Position numbers and translations under genes: made by a program. The notes beneath the pieces were generated by a model, which was not told the DNA's origin, ran no database searches, and saw only the letters and a program-made list of their open reading frames with translations. From NCBI GenBank assembly GCA_947846985.1, contig CANTUZ010000003.1, forward strand, positions 58,600,096 through 58,664,095: a stretch of DNA of 64,000 nt, written 5' to 3'. Below, in pieces: positions 28,201 to 43,200 of this stretch (position 1 is the first letter of the stretch; every line of letters starts with the position of its first letter). This DNA is from Fratercula arctica (lineage: Eukaryota; Chordata; Aves; Charadriiformes; Alcidae).

Positions 28201-31200
28201 GAAAAATAATACGGTAAGTCTAATTTTCCTTCAGTAATCTGCTGGTTGTTTAACAAGCTGGTGATACCAACCCAGAATGCCTTTTATGTAAAGACGTGAA
28301 AAGACTGTATTTTTTTTAAATATAAATTATATTTTATATATAATTTATATATTAAATATATATATTTTTAAAGTATAACGTGAGTATATTTCACTCACAT
28401 TAGCACAGAGTAATAACCACTTTCTACTGTAGTGATCTTGGTGTGATCTATCTGACTGAACCCCAACTGACCCCGTCAAAGAACCTGTCACGTAGTGGAA
28501 GTAAAGTTTATTTTCATTCACTGGCAGTTTTCAAGAGGACTTCCTTCCTCTTTCTCAGTCTGTCTAGTTGTGTGGTTTTTTTCAGTGCGAACTTCTGAGC
28601 CACCCAGTCCTAACAACTCTTCTTTCATTCTGATACTTTTGGTTCCTTCCATTCACTTACGCTGCCTGCTGTTGTTCAGGGTGCAGACTGTGTATGCACC
28701 TCTAAGGCTAACTACACTGGGGACAGCGTGTCTTTGTAAAGAACAGATTAAAGACATCAGTGACCAGAGGAAAACAACTTCTGAGCCTCATGAAGATTAC
28801 AGGGGCTTGCAGATTTGCATGTATTTGAACAACCCTTAGTGTTTTCTTACTAGTGTCATCTTAGACAACCCCAAATATGAGATTAAACTTGAATAAATTT
28901 GGCTTTAGTGCCTTTCTGCCTTTCCCCCTAATTCTTGTCTTAGCTCTGGTTTGGTCTTTCCTCTAACTTCTACCCATCCTAAAGGCCTGTTCTTCTTTAA
29001 CTACAAAAATTTAATGTTGTGTTTGTGTGAACACATACTAAATCTATGCAGACAGACAATGGCTATCTATCTCTCCTGAACAGAAGTGTAGTGTAGGGTG
29101 GCATAGGATTCTTTGTTACTGGAAGCTGATAGCTGAGGCAGCACAGAATTGGATGCAAAGTAATTTATTCTGCTTTCTGGTAGTTTGAAGCCTGGTCACA
29201 TCCCACAGTTACTGGTAAACACTGTCAGGACTGCAGCAAGCTAATTTAATAGTTTGCTGCTACCAAACAGAAGGACCTACTCCTTCCCATGTCTTTCTTC
29301 CCTCTCTGTTTCTGGCCTTATGCTGCCTTCACTTCACTTGAATTACCACTAGCGTCTCTGGACCCCTCTGGAAACTGATTTAGATAATTAAAGGGCAGAA
29401 CATTAACCCAGACAAAACACAGGTACTTTTCTGCTGGTTTAGTGAGTTAAATAGACTCAAGGTAGGGTCTATATGTGGGAGACTGCACAATAGAGGGTCC
29501 TGGGCCGTGTATCTAGGAGCCAGGGATTGAGGAGGGAAGAGCAGTGGTTGCAGAGGGTGATGGCAGCAAGTTGTTAGCTCAGTTCAGCTGTATGTGAAAC
29601 CCCGCTTAGGTGCTATCATCGGGGAGAACCTTTGAATTTCTGAGAAAATAACAGGCTGTTGCGGTCACTGAAGTCAATAATTAAAAAGCGTAGGAATTTT
29701 TATAGAGAGAAAGACTTGGGCTTCTTGACTTAAGAAAACAGCTCTTTCAGGCAACATGGGCTCTTAATGAAGCCTGGTACTGTGCTGATAAATGCTTTCA
29801 GTCACAAGTGTCTAAAGTTAGTACTCATATATCTTATCTAGATAAAAATGTCCTGGTTTGCAGAGGTATTTAATACACCCAGCTCTTGTATATTCCAGTA
29901 AATAAACCTGGAGAACCTCGTTATGTCTCTGATTCTATCACTGGAGCCAGTGTGTGTGCGTGTCTGAGAGCAGCGGGACCAAAGGACTAGCACGTGCAGC
30001 ACAATGCTGCCATTGTACAGTCTGCTCTTTATGCTGTTACCTCCTGTTCCAATATGGTTTGGCAGCAACAGGAGATTATAATCCAATGCTTACCATTTGG
30101 TGAATGTAAAATGAGTTGGTAGTTGCAGTTTTATTTGCAGTGCAAAATTGTCCTTTGCACTGGAGGTACTGTCCGTCTTACTGACCATTTGGGTAGAGAA
30201 GTCAAAGGAGGAACAGACAAGAAACTGAAAATATTTTTTTTTCTCACAGTAACCTGTTCATTTTAAGAGAGTGTGAGGCAAGCTAGTGTTTCTGCTTCTA
30301 CTGCTGGTCAAGCTACTCAGATTCTATCTACTCCATTAGATCTCTCACTCCAGTCTCCTTTATGATCTCTGATCTCACTGTGTGTTTTAAAAACCTGGTT
30401 TCATTTACAGTCCGAGATGACTTAATTGAGCCTGCCTATGAGTATGTCACATGATGCCTTAATGGTGCACACAGAGTACAGTAAACATCTGAGGACTGAT
30501 TGCTGCGAAGAGCAAAACTAACCCAAAGTGGCTTTAAAAATCACACTTAAGTGTGCCATTGTTTTTGAATACCCTAATGACATATTGCCTGCTGTCTGAG
30601 GTTCCTCCACAGAGGCTCATGTTGTGAGAGAAATGTTTATTTCTTCTGTATGAATTAAACATATGATAGCTATTTCATGTACCGCTTATAAGTTGTTAAT
30701 TCTTCATGAGAGTCTATCTGGGATTTACAACAAAGTGTCTGCTGCTAAGCCTGCTAGTTTTCAACTTCAGAAATCACGGATTAATGCTGCCCTTCACTTT
30801 AAATGAAGTTCTGACTGTACCCTGAGGAATAAGAAGTAAAAAGTGGTGCACTAAATGTCCAATTGTCCTATAGATTTATTTGACAATAAACTAGATGTTA
30901 CTGAAGTGCTAATTCAGTAAGCTTATCCATATGAGTAATGTTATTGAAGTCAATGGGGGCTACTCATGTTCTTAAAATTGTATGTGTTTTGGGACCAGAG
31001 TATGTAATATCTCTCCTTTCATCCATAATTTGGATAAACATCTAAATATTTTCCAATATGCTCTGCTTTCTAATTTCCATTGTCATGTCAGTTTATGTTG
31101 TTGTAATGATCTTGCTTTTATCCTGAACCAAACCAAACTACTTTACGAATCAGGCTGTATATAGAGATTGTAGTAGCTACTTCTTCAAGGAAACTGTATT

Positions 31201-34200
31201 TGATAGCATACAAGAATTCCTTGCAGCAGCTATAATGATAGGAAGCAAGGAGTATAATTTCCAGTTGAAACAGCAGGAAAGATTTAGGTAGGCAAAATAT
31301 AATTATACAAAATGGGACAAGCGTTTACCTTCCCATCTGTTTCTTACCCTTACGAGATCAATACTAAAATTCTGGGATGAAAGTTTGAAAACTACAAAAT
31401 TAGCCTATAAATCTTCAGGATTGCTTGCAACATTTGTTGTAGTGACTTTTTTCTTTATTTTCACTTCAGAAATCTCGAAGTCCCAGAATGATATGGCTGA
31501 CAGACGTCTCCTAACCACAGATTATGGGCAGAACATGGAAAGAAGGAAGCAAAGAAGGAGCCAGTCCGACACTGCCATCAACATTACAAGCAGGGTATCC
31601 ATATTATTATACACAGTCTCTAACTGTAAGGGCTGTTTCAGGAATGGAATATATTTGTAAGAATAATGACTTACACAGTGGAATTTTACTTCTATTACAT
31701 GAGCAGGGCTTAGCTGACATCCACTGACTGTGGGCAGAACTCTGATTCTTCACAAGGTTTTTGACTTGAGTCTGCGCACTTGATCTCAGCCCAGAGCTGA
31801 AATGTTAGACTGAGATTTTACAAAGACCCTCACATAGGGAGGGAGAGGTTGGGTTGTTTTGCTCTCAGATGCTCACAGCCTCTCTTGGGGCTGATTGATG
31901 TCTGCTCTGTGTGATTATTGGACTGCAGGGAGATGCTCGGTCTCTTGTCCTCCTCCTTCCCCTCTTGCTGCTGAACAGGACCAAGCTATGACCATCCAAA
32001 ACCCATCCTGACACTTTCTGAGCACTTTTGATTTGGCAAGGAGAAAATGTTGACTGCTGTTAGTTGTTGGGCAGCTTCCCTTTTCCTTTTGCTTTGGTTA
32101 CAGTCTCTAGCTTTCAGTGTTTTCTTGAGAAGTTTGCGAAAAATCCAGTCATCTGTTTTTCCACAAATTGTGCAGGGCTAAAGGTGATGTCACACATCTG
32201 CTTTAAAGTTACACTGAAGATTTTGCTTTACAAAATCTGCTTTACACTTCACTGTAACCTCTCAAGTGACTGAACTTTGTCCATACTCAGTTTTCCATAT
32301 AGTGGGTGCTTACTGAATCACCTTGTTCATCTGAATGAAGTAAATGCAGTCTGCTAAGTGCCTGAATTAGATGTTGAGAAAAGCTTTTGCTTTGGGCCAG
32401 ACCTCATGGCAAATATTACAGCTCCCTTGATGCACGCTTTTCAACTTCCTCTGAAGTGTTAGGTGTTGATAAATGGAAGAGACAGGATGTCAGACCACAT
32501 GGACTAGTGGTTTGAATTGGCCCAGCAAGGTCTGTGAACTCTGTGAAAGTAGTTCTGGTATTTTTGTATGCAATTATTTTATAAACAAAATTGGCAAACA
32601 ATTATTAACTACCTGCTGCTTTCATTGTGGCAAACCACACTTCAGTGTTACTTTATTTCATTGGCAGAGCACTGCTCTTTTAATGCATTCAAAAACATCA
32701 GAGTTGGAGATAATATGAACTTAAACTGCTTCATTGCATGCTGATCACACACAGCCTGTCATATTTAAAAGATGGATATGGATTCTTTGGCTTGAGAAGT
32801 GTGTTAGTAGGAGATTCCAAATTATTTGTGTGGGTTTTTAATTGCTCATTTAAAGATTTAGGACTCAGTTTATGTCCACCCTTTGCATTACGGATTTTGA
32901 AAGATAGATTTCAATATTGTTTATGTGTCTGAGCACTGTTTCTCTGAGTCAGGGAGCTTTTGTTTCATTCAAACCAGTTAGACTATATTTAAACTGGAAT
33001 TATAGTTTTGCTAGAATTACTGTTGATCTTTTTTCTTGTGAATGTCTTCTTTGCTGTTTATTTTTTTTTAACATTGAAGGAAATTTTACTTGTCTATCCC
33101 TGCACTTATACGATGACTTTTTTGTGTCTTTACTGTGATTTTTAGAAGCTAAGTAAGAACTTGTGAGTCTGTTTCTGTTTTCAAGTCTCTTTCAACCTAT
33201 ATTCATTCTGGCATGGGTAGACATAGGGATGTGTCATGCATATTGCAAAACACTATTTTTAATTTTTTTAATTTCCTGGAGGCAAGATTTTTTTTTCTTG
33301 CAAAATTACTGTTTTGTTAAAGGATAATAAGGCCTCTTATTGCTACTTTTGGTGTGTTATTAGTAGACTGTTGTTAGTAATTGCTGTGGTAGTGATCCTT
33401 AGATTAGGTCGTGGTATGTTGATTTTAGAAGATTATGAATATAATGAATGTACTACTAGCTGGGATGACAGAGTTGTAAGTCAACATTTAAATTAAGTTA
33501 CTACATTGTCTTAGAAAGCATGCCACCTGCGTGACGTTGATCAGAGTGAATTGTATTTACTGAATTTTCTTCTGATAGCATTCCTGAAGGAATCATGAAA
33601 TTTTTCTTAAATTAAAAAAAGTTACTTACTGAATTTCTTACAGATGAAAAGTACACCCAGCCTCCAACAGCTCATCACTGGTGCCCAAAATGGCAGTGAA
33701 ATTCTGACCGAAAGGAATTGCAAGGAGGAAGAAGACATGACAACCAGTCCCACAAGTGATGCAGTTTTCTGTGATGGCAGAAAACATGTAAGTTGAAGGG
33801 TGAAGCACACCAGAACAGGTGCCTAGTGGGGACAGATACAAAAGCTAAGATCTTGTGCAAAATGTTGGTGTATTTTGGATTATATTACAAAATGCAGGAA
33901 GAATTTTGCTTGAGTTTGTATCTGATGAAAGGCTGACTGCCTTTGGCATGGTCCTCATAGTAATACTGTGAAAGTATAATACTTCTACAGCATAAGACAA
34001 ACCAAATTAATAATGGATAATTGATGGATGAATATATCCATTAATAATGAATAATTGATAGATCAGCTTCCTCTGAAATTTGCAAATACAACTAATGTTC
34101 TTCCCATTTTATATTAGGGTTGATACTGTGGACACAGTTCTTTCTAACCTAGTAGTTAGCCTTTTCTCTTAAAACTTCATTTATCTGAAGGGTTTTGTTA

Positions 34201-37200
34201 TTCTGCAAGAACTGTGGTAGTGGAAATGTCAGTGGAAATTAAAATGTCAGACTGTCAGTGAATGAAGAGGAAGCTGACAGTGATGAAAGCCAGGGGAGCA
34301 GTTCATAGGTTTAGGGGATGGCATTGAATCATCCTCTGGTGGATGGCATTTTGAATCCTGCAAATGAGAGAGAAGGAAGCCAGGTATAAATGAATTCAGC
34401 ACATGCTTTAAAGTCTCTGTGATTTACTGTGGAAGCTAATTTCTATGTATTAGCAATGAGGTTAAGCAGGGTGAAGTATCCAAAGAATCCATGACTGATA
34501 CTGTAAAAGAGGGCACTAAAATGACTTTTAGGGAATCAAAATTAAACCAGCCTGTCCACTTTGCAGAGTAGTAAAAAAACCACACAAGGACCCTCATGCT
34601 CTCTCATAGTTTACAGCACTGTGGAGTCCGAGGTGTTAAACTGACAAATGGATAACAGTTTTGGATTACATTTGTGATTGTAATGACAACCGTTTGAACT
34701 GGGCTATAGACAGCCTAGGCTTAAAAGTGAAGTATTTTCTACTGTCTTATAAAGGGAAAGGTCAAGATCCATTAAACTTCCCTTTACGGGTAATGATTAC
34801 CACTCCATGACAATGTATCTTCCAAAATATCAGATGGCATTGCTTCCAGTCATGTCACCAGGAGTGCAATACGTGAAGTCATTGCTAAATCCCTGTTCAC
34901 TGAACCAAAAGGATAAGTGATTTCTACATTGAATGTATTTGGCTTCTGATCAGGTGGGAGACATACGTGGTGATATTCAGTCCAAACATCATTAATCAGA
35001 ACACCTACCCAGCCTCTCTAAATAATTAAGAGGTTCTGTGGAATAAATATTAGGGGCTTTTGCAGAACTCTTTTTAGGACATACGAGCTAAGACAAAAAT
35101 CTATTTGCATTCCTTTGTCATGAAGGATTTTGGTGGAAAATAAGTATTTTCTGGTCAGATGAATAAAAATATGTTAGTGAGTGAAAGAGCAGAGCTGAAC
35201 AAAGCTGCAAGGGAGATTGATTATGCTGATAACATGTCTCATGGAGGGAGCAAGATTATTGCAATAAACATCAGGTCAAAACAGTCCTAATACTTCTTGT
35301 CACTTCCTCAATAAGGACCTGACCCTTCTTTTGTCAAGTTTGTATGTTACTTAAAGCTTATAAAATAGAGGAGATAGCTTCTTTAATCTAATTAAGCTGT
35401 TGGTATGAATTTTAAAATCAATATTTGGCAAACTGCATAAACGAAGAGGAGCATCTGCATGGAAGAGAGATATGATCTTATAAATGCTACTCTGCACTCT
35501 TAGCTGCTGGGTTGGGCAATGCAGAACTCCTTGGTTAACCAGTCCTGTGTGGGTTGGTGTTTACTTTTGGAGGGAGGAGTGATCTTACACAGATAACTTA
35601 GCAATCTAGGACAGTGTTGCTGTGAGAGTAATCACAACAACAATTGTGTCTTCATGACATATGCTGTGTAAAAAATGTCTAGGGCTCACCTTAAAGAGTA
35701 TCATTCTAAATGAATGGAGACCAAACTATTTTGACTGAATTGATAATTTGTTACACTGAAGGCTAGATAGCAGCATAAAATTATATGTCTGTGCTGGACC
35801 ACAGAAAGGATTATAGTCTCTTCCTTCATTGCAGTTTCATGACCTCTGTAAATGCTGGACACAAATGTTGTTTATATATGTGGATGGACAACATCCAAAC
35901 CTTTGCCCCATAGGCAAAAGCAGATGAGAGGACAGAGGTGGCAGAGGTGAGCTAAGAAACATCTTCTTTATGCACCAACATATGACAACTGGATGTCTTC
36001 GTATTTTAGATCTTTTCTGAACAGTCTGCTGTGGTATAGAGTATGTCATTTTTACATGGAATTGGGGAATCTTGTAGAATATTTACTGGATGTGCAAAGC
36101 CACTTTTGTTTCCTTTAATACATGATAGAACCTGACATCTCAGCAGCGTACCCTATGAGCTCTGTATTAAATGCAGTCTAGTTTGATGTTTTGTATCTTT
36201 TTGTTCTTAGATTTCAGAGTTTTTTTCACTCTCTTCCTTTCAGAAACTTGTCTCATTTTATCATGGGAAGCCACATAGCAGTTTTATTTGGAGACAATTT
36301 CTAGATCCAGAAGTTACCTAAGAAAACATTTTCATAGTCTAGAGCTTACTAAAGAGAAAAAGGCAATGCAGTAGAACTGCAATTACAGTCATAATTTTTC
36401 AGGGCTGTTATGGAAGCAACAGAATGTTTTATATAGGTTACCTTAAATCTTTGTGATTTGCAGTAGCTCTACAATCATGTCTGTAAAGATACTGACCTTT
36501 GAGGGAAATAAATGTTTTATCGTGTTTGATCTGAAGGTACTTTTTCCAAAATTTGTCTTTTCTTAGGGGAGTTTGTATAGTCTTAACAGCACTTGCACTG
36601 AGTCTGGCAATTTTGGCAAGGCTAACATCACGGGAGAAATAGAGTTTGCCATAAGATACATCTTCAAAGCTTGCATCTTAGAAATTTGCATCAAGGGATG
36701 CAAGAACCTGGCTTATGGAGAAGAGAAGAAGAAAAAGTGTAACCCGTAAGTAGAGAAGGAGAAATAAATAAGGAAAATATTCTGTTTTTAAGATACTTGT
36801 GTATGTTGTGATTGAAATTGATTGATATACGATGCTATGCCATATTAGCACCTTCAGAACATCCAAATTTTATACCAGTCCTTCTTCCACATACACACTG
36901 CAAGACAAATAGGTTTCATACCAGTGCTTATTCCATTCTGACCATTTTCTGCTAGTAACTGTCTCTTTCCTCGCCTGTGACCGGGGAGATGGGTATCTGT
37001 GTTGCTGATAAGCACCTCTGGATCTCAAGAATAGCTGTTCAGATTTTAACTCTCAAGTTGTGTCTGCAAAATTAATACATATGTGGCTAAAACATGAGAT
37101 GTCATGTTCCTGATTCATCTACTGACTCACTGTGGATCACTGGGTGATTGTTACACGACTTCTGTGTTTCCATCTTCTGTAATAAGAATAGAAATTTCAG

Positions 37201-40200
37201 ATACTACAATGCATTTTGAAATCTAAAGCTGTTTAATAACTATGTATTATTGTAAGAGGAAGAAATACCTACTTCTGTGGATAAAATATGCCATAGAAAT
37301 GTTTGGTTGGATAGTTAAGCCTTGGTGATTTATCTGTTTATTACTAAACAGTCCTCTCTGACCATGCAGCAACCATTCATAGAAGATCAGAAGGTAGAAT
37401 AACTAACTACCTGTTCTTGCCCCTGCTGTCATGCCATGTTTGAGCACTAGAGTGACCACATTGGAATTGTGGAGGTGCAGTCACCATCACCCAGAAGGAA
37501 TATGGCTTTTGTGTGTCTTGCAGAGGTTGTGCATAAAGACGAGCTTGGTGACAGAAGGAGCCTTGCTGGAACAGCAGCTCGTGAAGCAGGGCCGTTTGAG
37601 AGCACTTCAGAAGTGGGTCAAGGTTCTTTTAAGTCGCAGTAATTAAGCCAGGCAAACAGGTGCAGGAAGCCTGAAAGGCAATGTGGGAAGTGCTATATAG
37701 AGAATATTATGTTCTCTATTGGTATATATTTATATATTTCTGTTGGTTTCCAAGCCAACAGAAGAACTACAGTCAGTGTACTCACTTAATGCACTTGCTG
37801 AAAAGCAGACTTTTAACTGCTTTTTAAAACCTGTTATTTAGCTTGTTGACTGGCTTGAGCTTTGACTGGCTAGTTTTTAATTAAATTGATCTGGGGTGAT
37901 AGAGTGAGAAACTAAAACTTCTAGTACCTGAATATTTTAAAAAGGTAGTTTTATGTATGGATGAGTTTGGAAAGAATAGGGAAGATGTTGGACTAGATGA
38001 TCTGAAAGGTCCCTTCCAACCTAGGTGATTCTATGATTCTATGTTTAAGTTCCACACTGATGATATCAGCTACAGCTGATTTTATTTACCCAGTAAGTTA
38101 ATCAAGAGTCTGTTTTAAAATTGGTTTAAAACATAATACATGAAATAAATACAACAAATACCATTTAAAAATATTTAGTATTATGTTAACAATCCCTCCT
38201 TTCCCTGCCAAGCTGTGAGCCAGCACTCTTTATTGCTAATGCTCTTTAGTTCTGAAGCCATAACATAAATACAGCCCACTGAATTCATATTAAGGGGAAT
38301 ATTTAAGTATTATTGTTCATGTGACCTACACATGAGAAACTGTGGGTAGGAGTCATTGGTGCTTGATATTGGTCCAACTTGGCTTCTAGAAATTTTTTTT
38401 TAGTGATTTTTCTTTGAATCAATGTTAAGGAAACTTTGAGCACTTTTTAGACACTCTCCCATTTTCACTCTAGTGGCTACAAATTAGAATTTGTAAGAGT
38501 TATGCGTTATTATGTATTATTTGTATGACTAGACCTTTTTTTGCTATGTAGTACTTTGTGTTGTAAAGATGAGATATTTTCTTCATGAAATGAAGGACCA
38601 ATGATCCTAAAGTTGATGGAGTTGATTTTTTTTTTCTTTGAGCACATAATATGCTGTTTGTTTTCATCATAAAACTGTTAGTACAACTGACAAGGTGACT
38701 TCCTTGGTGGCTATTTTATCAGATGCCAAGAGTATGAAAACAAAAGATTCCTATTCTTTTCCTTTCCCAATTAGAAATGATATACAGGCATCCTTATAGT
38801 CTGTCTGCTTTTCTGAGAAAGGATATGAATCACAATTTTCCATTTTATTGCTTGGAAAATTACGAAGTCAATAAAATTGTTTAAGAATTAAGAAAAAACT
38901 TACCTAATTAATCTTTTTTCTTAGTTTGGTTCTCCTCCCCTTCTCCCCGTCACTTTCCACATATCCTTCTCTCTATCTACAAGGTATGTTAAGGTTTATT
39001 TACTTCCTGATAAATCTCCTCGGAGTAAGCGGAAGACAGCTGTCAAAAAGAGCACAGTGGATCCAGAATTCGATGAATCTTTGAAGGTACCGGTTTAGAT
39101 TTTGTATCACTAAGTGTGCTTTTCCATGGTAATGCCTCCTTTTGCAATGTAAAATCCTGCAAGTTCAGAGTCATCCTGATGGGGGCAAATCTAGGAGTCA
39201 CTGACAACAATAATTAAAAAAATTATGTTTTTCAGTCCAAATAAGAGAAAATTCTTTTGGAGGTACAAATAGTAAATTGCAAATCATCAGAAGAGTCTGC
39301 CTTTGTCCATGAAAACACTTTTAATGAATTCCAGTGTTGTTCTGAGTTACCATGTGGCAAAAGCAAAGTGTCTTCCATAGACACTTTGTTTGTGCATTCA
39401 GGAACTGGGTGCATTGCAGAGCAGTTAGTGTTTTAGACAAGTATCCCTTTCAACTAATATCCCGTTTGTCAGTGCCACCTAGGAGTGTCTCTCTGCAGTT
39501 AGCTGAACGCTAACTGAATTCCACCACCTCCAAAATGTTGTCTGCTTCCTTTTCCCCATGCAACTGATGTCACAAGTGTTAGTGTCTAAGATGTTGGACT
39601 AGAAATTAGTGTCTAACACAAGAAATTAGTGTCTAATTTCAAACATTAATAAACCCACCAGAGAACTAACACAAGTGTAACACAAGAAATTAGTGTCTAA
39701 TTTCAAACATTAATAAACCCACCAGAGAACACTAGTTATGATTTTAATTCCTTAATGCCTTGCAATATTACTTCTTGCATCCCTGTAAGAACTGTGTGTA
39801 GAAAATAGGAGCTGTTATTCTCACTTCATAGACACTAATGAAATGTGAAGCTGAAGCCGAGTACTGTCAGCTGGGAGAGGTTGGATTAGTTTGGTTGTTC
39901 CCAGCTCCAGTTTTGTACTCGGATCGCTACAAACCCATCTTTTTGTGTGCATCAGCAAGCTGCAGCAGCACATAAGACAATGACCTCTTCAGTAATGTAT
40001 TGTCTTGGAAAAGATATGAAACACGGTTAGTGGAGGGACAAACTTGTATTGTTGCTCCTTGAACTACAAGAGTTTCAGTTACCCCCATCTCTTGGTGTGT
40101 ATGAACATCAAGAATTTGTAGCAAGTGAAAGAGGCAAAATGTTTGAAAAGACCATTGTTAAAATTTGATAACAACAACAAAACATTTATATAATGTATGT

Positions 40201-43200
40201 AATGGCCATGTATCCCAAAGTATGTATGTAGGGTTTAAGTTGGGAGAAAAAATAGCCTGGGGTTGGAATAATTGGTCCTAATTTTATAGTCCCTTTTCAA
40301 TGCCAGAGCCATGCAGAACTGATGAAGGGAGAAAGAGAGCCATGCCTGAATTAGCTGCATGAACACTAAAGGTAGTTTAGTTAGAAATCTTTTAAATTAG
40401 TTTAATTATTAGTTCATTCAGAGTAGCAGAAATGGTCAAAAGACCACCACAGTGCTAGTGCAGGTCAACTGTATCATGACACTGAGATACAACTCAGTGC
40501 GATTCATCTGCAAATTAAGGCACCTGCATTTAGGTGGCTGCATGTGTGTGAGTGCTCTTGAGAATCATTGGGGGTGATTTGCCCTAAAGCCTACACTCAG
40601 CTTGTGATTCAGCAGCCTAAATGTGGTTAGCGATGCCCTCGTCCATGCCATCGCCTCCATTTTTCAGTCCATATGGGTGCAAGTCACTTGTAGGCTGGAT
40701 ATCACATTTACCAGTCTCATGTGGGTGTATTAGATACCCAATAATGTCTCAAAGGGCTCTTACTATGTTTCAGGAGTGGATCAGGGCTCTCATTAGTGGT
40801 CAGCTGAATTACTTCCTTGCCCCTAGTGACTGCATTGGGTAGATGTCCACTTACTAGAATGGAAATCTTAGCATCTTCGCTAAGTGTCCTAATCTTGAAC
40901 TGATCTCCAGAGCAGCCAAATTCTGCTGGGACTGTGAAACACAAATAACAAAAAAAAACCAGAAAAAAATGGTCAAGGATTTAAAGTTCTGAATTAATAA
41001 TCAACATCTTTAACAAGGCAGGCCAAGGTATTCCTGGAATGTTGTTTCATATTTGAGTGAGCATTATTTAGCATTTAAGTAGTGCGGTAATATGCAAATT
41101 GCAAAGCACATTCAGACAACATGGTTCTGTCTGCATCCAGATGCCTTCAGCCATGTGGCTGGGCTTCCTCTGAGCAGGTTGTGAGCATAGGCCTGCGTTC
41201 ATCCTGTGTGTTGCTGTGTAAATGCTGTTTATCTTTCTAGTACAAGATTGAATACTCACAGCTGGGAAGTAGGCAGCTTCAGATATCTGTGTGGCATGCA
41301 GGAGCACTCAAACACAGGGTGTTTTTGGGGGAAGTGGTGATTCCACTGGCAGCATGGAATTTCGAAGATAACTCGATGCAGTTGTTCAACTGGTACCAGC
41401 TCAAACCCAAGGTGATTCTTAGTTTTTGTGTTTAGTTGTATCTCAAGAGCAGGATGTAGTGAAAGCTAAGAAAAGATCTCCCTTCTGAGGTCATTGAAGG
41501 AAAAATGCTATCAATCCAGTCCATTAGGAAGATGTGTTGCAAACATAAACAAGCTGTGAGAGCAATGTGGAATAGAATGATTGCAGTAAAGCAGATTTCT
41601 GTTATGTCCCTTTCTTCAGCTTGAAAAGCCTGAAAACGATGTTATCCAGTACAGCGGCGAACTCCTTGTGTCTGCAAGACTGTCAATACCAGCCCAGTAT
41701 AAAAATTTCCAGTTTGAAGGTATAAAGCATTTCAGTATACATGAATCCCTTGGCTAGAAAAGAATTGAGATCAATGAAGGACTGACAGTATGTTCATATA
41801 ATATTCCTGTATGGCATTGATAACACTACTGCAAATAGTGGTTTGTGGTGTGCTATATTTTAAATTAATTAAAATACAAACATTTGCCGACTTCATCTTT
41901 TTGTTCTTTTTAATGCCAACAAAAGCTGCACATCATAATGACAGCAGTATGATGCATCCAGCTGTTTGGCTGGACAGCTTGTGCCTGTTGTGATGTTGCC
42001 AGTAGTCCTTATTCTGGAGGAGGTGCAACAGTTTTACTGCCCAAGGTAGAAACTGCCAATTTAGGGAAAAGGTAGAAGGGAAATGGCTGCAAGGGTACCA
42101 GACCAGCACCCTTGGCTTCCTCCAGTGGTCTCATTTTAGAGAGGTTGTTTCCCTTGGAAGATGTTAGGTTCAAAATGTACAGTCAGGATCCAGTTTTTGG
42201 TAATGAAAGACTTGTGAGATACATTGAGTATTGCTGCAGTGTCTGAGCAAGCACCTGCTGGTGGAGTAAAATAAACACTTGGGGAGGGCAGGGATAGGAC
42301 AACCTCAGTTTCCTTACCTCCCTGGATCATAGTGACGCATGCAAACGTTCAGAGCTCTAGTGGCGTCTGTGTTCAGGATCATAGCAACAAGTAGAGACCA
42401 ATAGAAAGATCTAATTAGCTGTTACATTAATTTTGTGCCCTTTTCTTTTCCAGATGACCACAAAGTTACCAGCTTGCTTTCTTCCCTTTTTCCTCCCTGT
42501 GCAAGCCTGTGTACTGTGTCTCTGCTCTGTAACTAGAGCTTTAATAGAGGAGCGGTATCACACTGTGTGTTTGGCTGTTTCTCCTGCTTCTGGCTTTGTT
42601 TCAGAGAAACACTCCTGTGGGTACTGCCCTGTGTTTACTTTTCACAAATACAACAGAAAGCTCTGTGTTTGGAACAGGAATCACAAAGCAACCTGCTACT
42701 TATTGCTTACTTTTTTGTGTGTGAATCATGCACTGTACGAGCAGGTTAAAATCTTTCAACTGATCCTAATCTAGTGCCAGGAGTCCTTATCGCGGTAGTA
42801 CTGCTTAGTCATTTTCCTACTTAGTTATAGCAGCATCTTAGGCTAGCAGCTGAGCTAACTGGTTATTTGATGTGATGAATTCTCCTGTTTCAGGAAGAAA
42901 AGATGAAGGAGTTCCTAACTGCCAGCTCCAGGTTATGATATCAGGGGCCAAGAACTTGCCCTTGCTGAGATCTGCTGGAGTGCCCAACTCATTCGTTAAA
43001 GGGTATGTATGAGACCTAACACTTCAAGTTAGCACACGTTCTGTGCAAAGGTATGTATTAATGTTTTCTCAGCAGGAGACTGGCATGTGAAAGTGGCGTT
43101 GTCCACACTCTTAGTCAGACTTCCTTGTAATGGTGACATTTGGGTGTCTGCCCAACAGCAGCACTCAGCAGGGCAGTGACGGGTCTCACCTGCTCTTTGG

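Larger units (their letters stand above)
17940..36566 (+). other. SYTL3 introns 1-8
   Basis: Eight introns, the largest about 3.7 kb (19523-23173). They hold a T28 tract (19264-19291), an AT-rich patch (28312-28375) and a short duplicated AT-rich motif (34007-34063). Open frames such as 28495-28839 have no family resemblance or splice context. I see no full-length repeat element. Confidence 0.6.

Noticed and set aside
28495..28839. 114-codon plus-strand frame in SYTL3 intron 6
   Set aside because: No family resemblance, no splice sites that would join it in phase, and composition like the surrounding intron.
31385..31469. Open frame upstream of SYTL3 exon 7 with a hydrophobic, signal-like stretch
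   Set aside because: It is intron read-through into a true exon; the conserved KISKSQNDM sequence begins at the CTTCAG acceptor.
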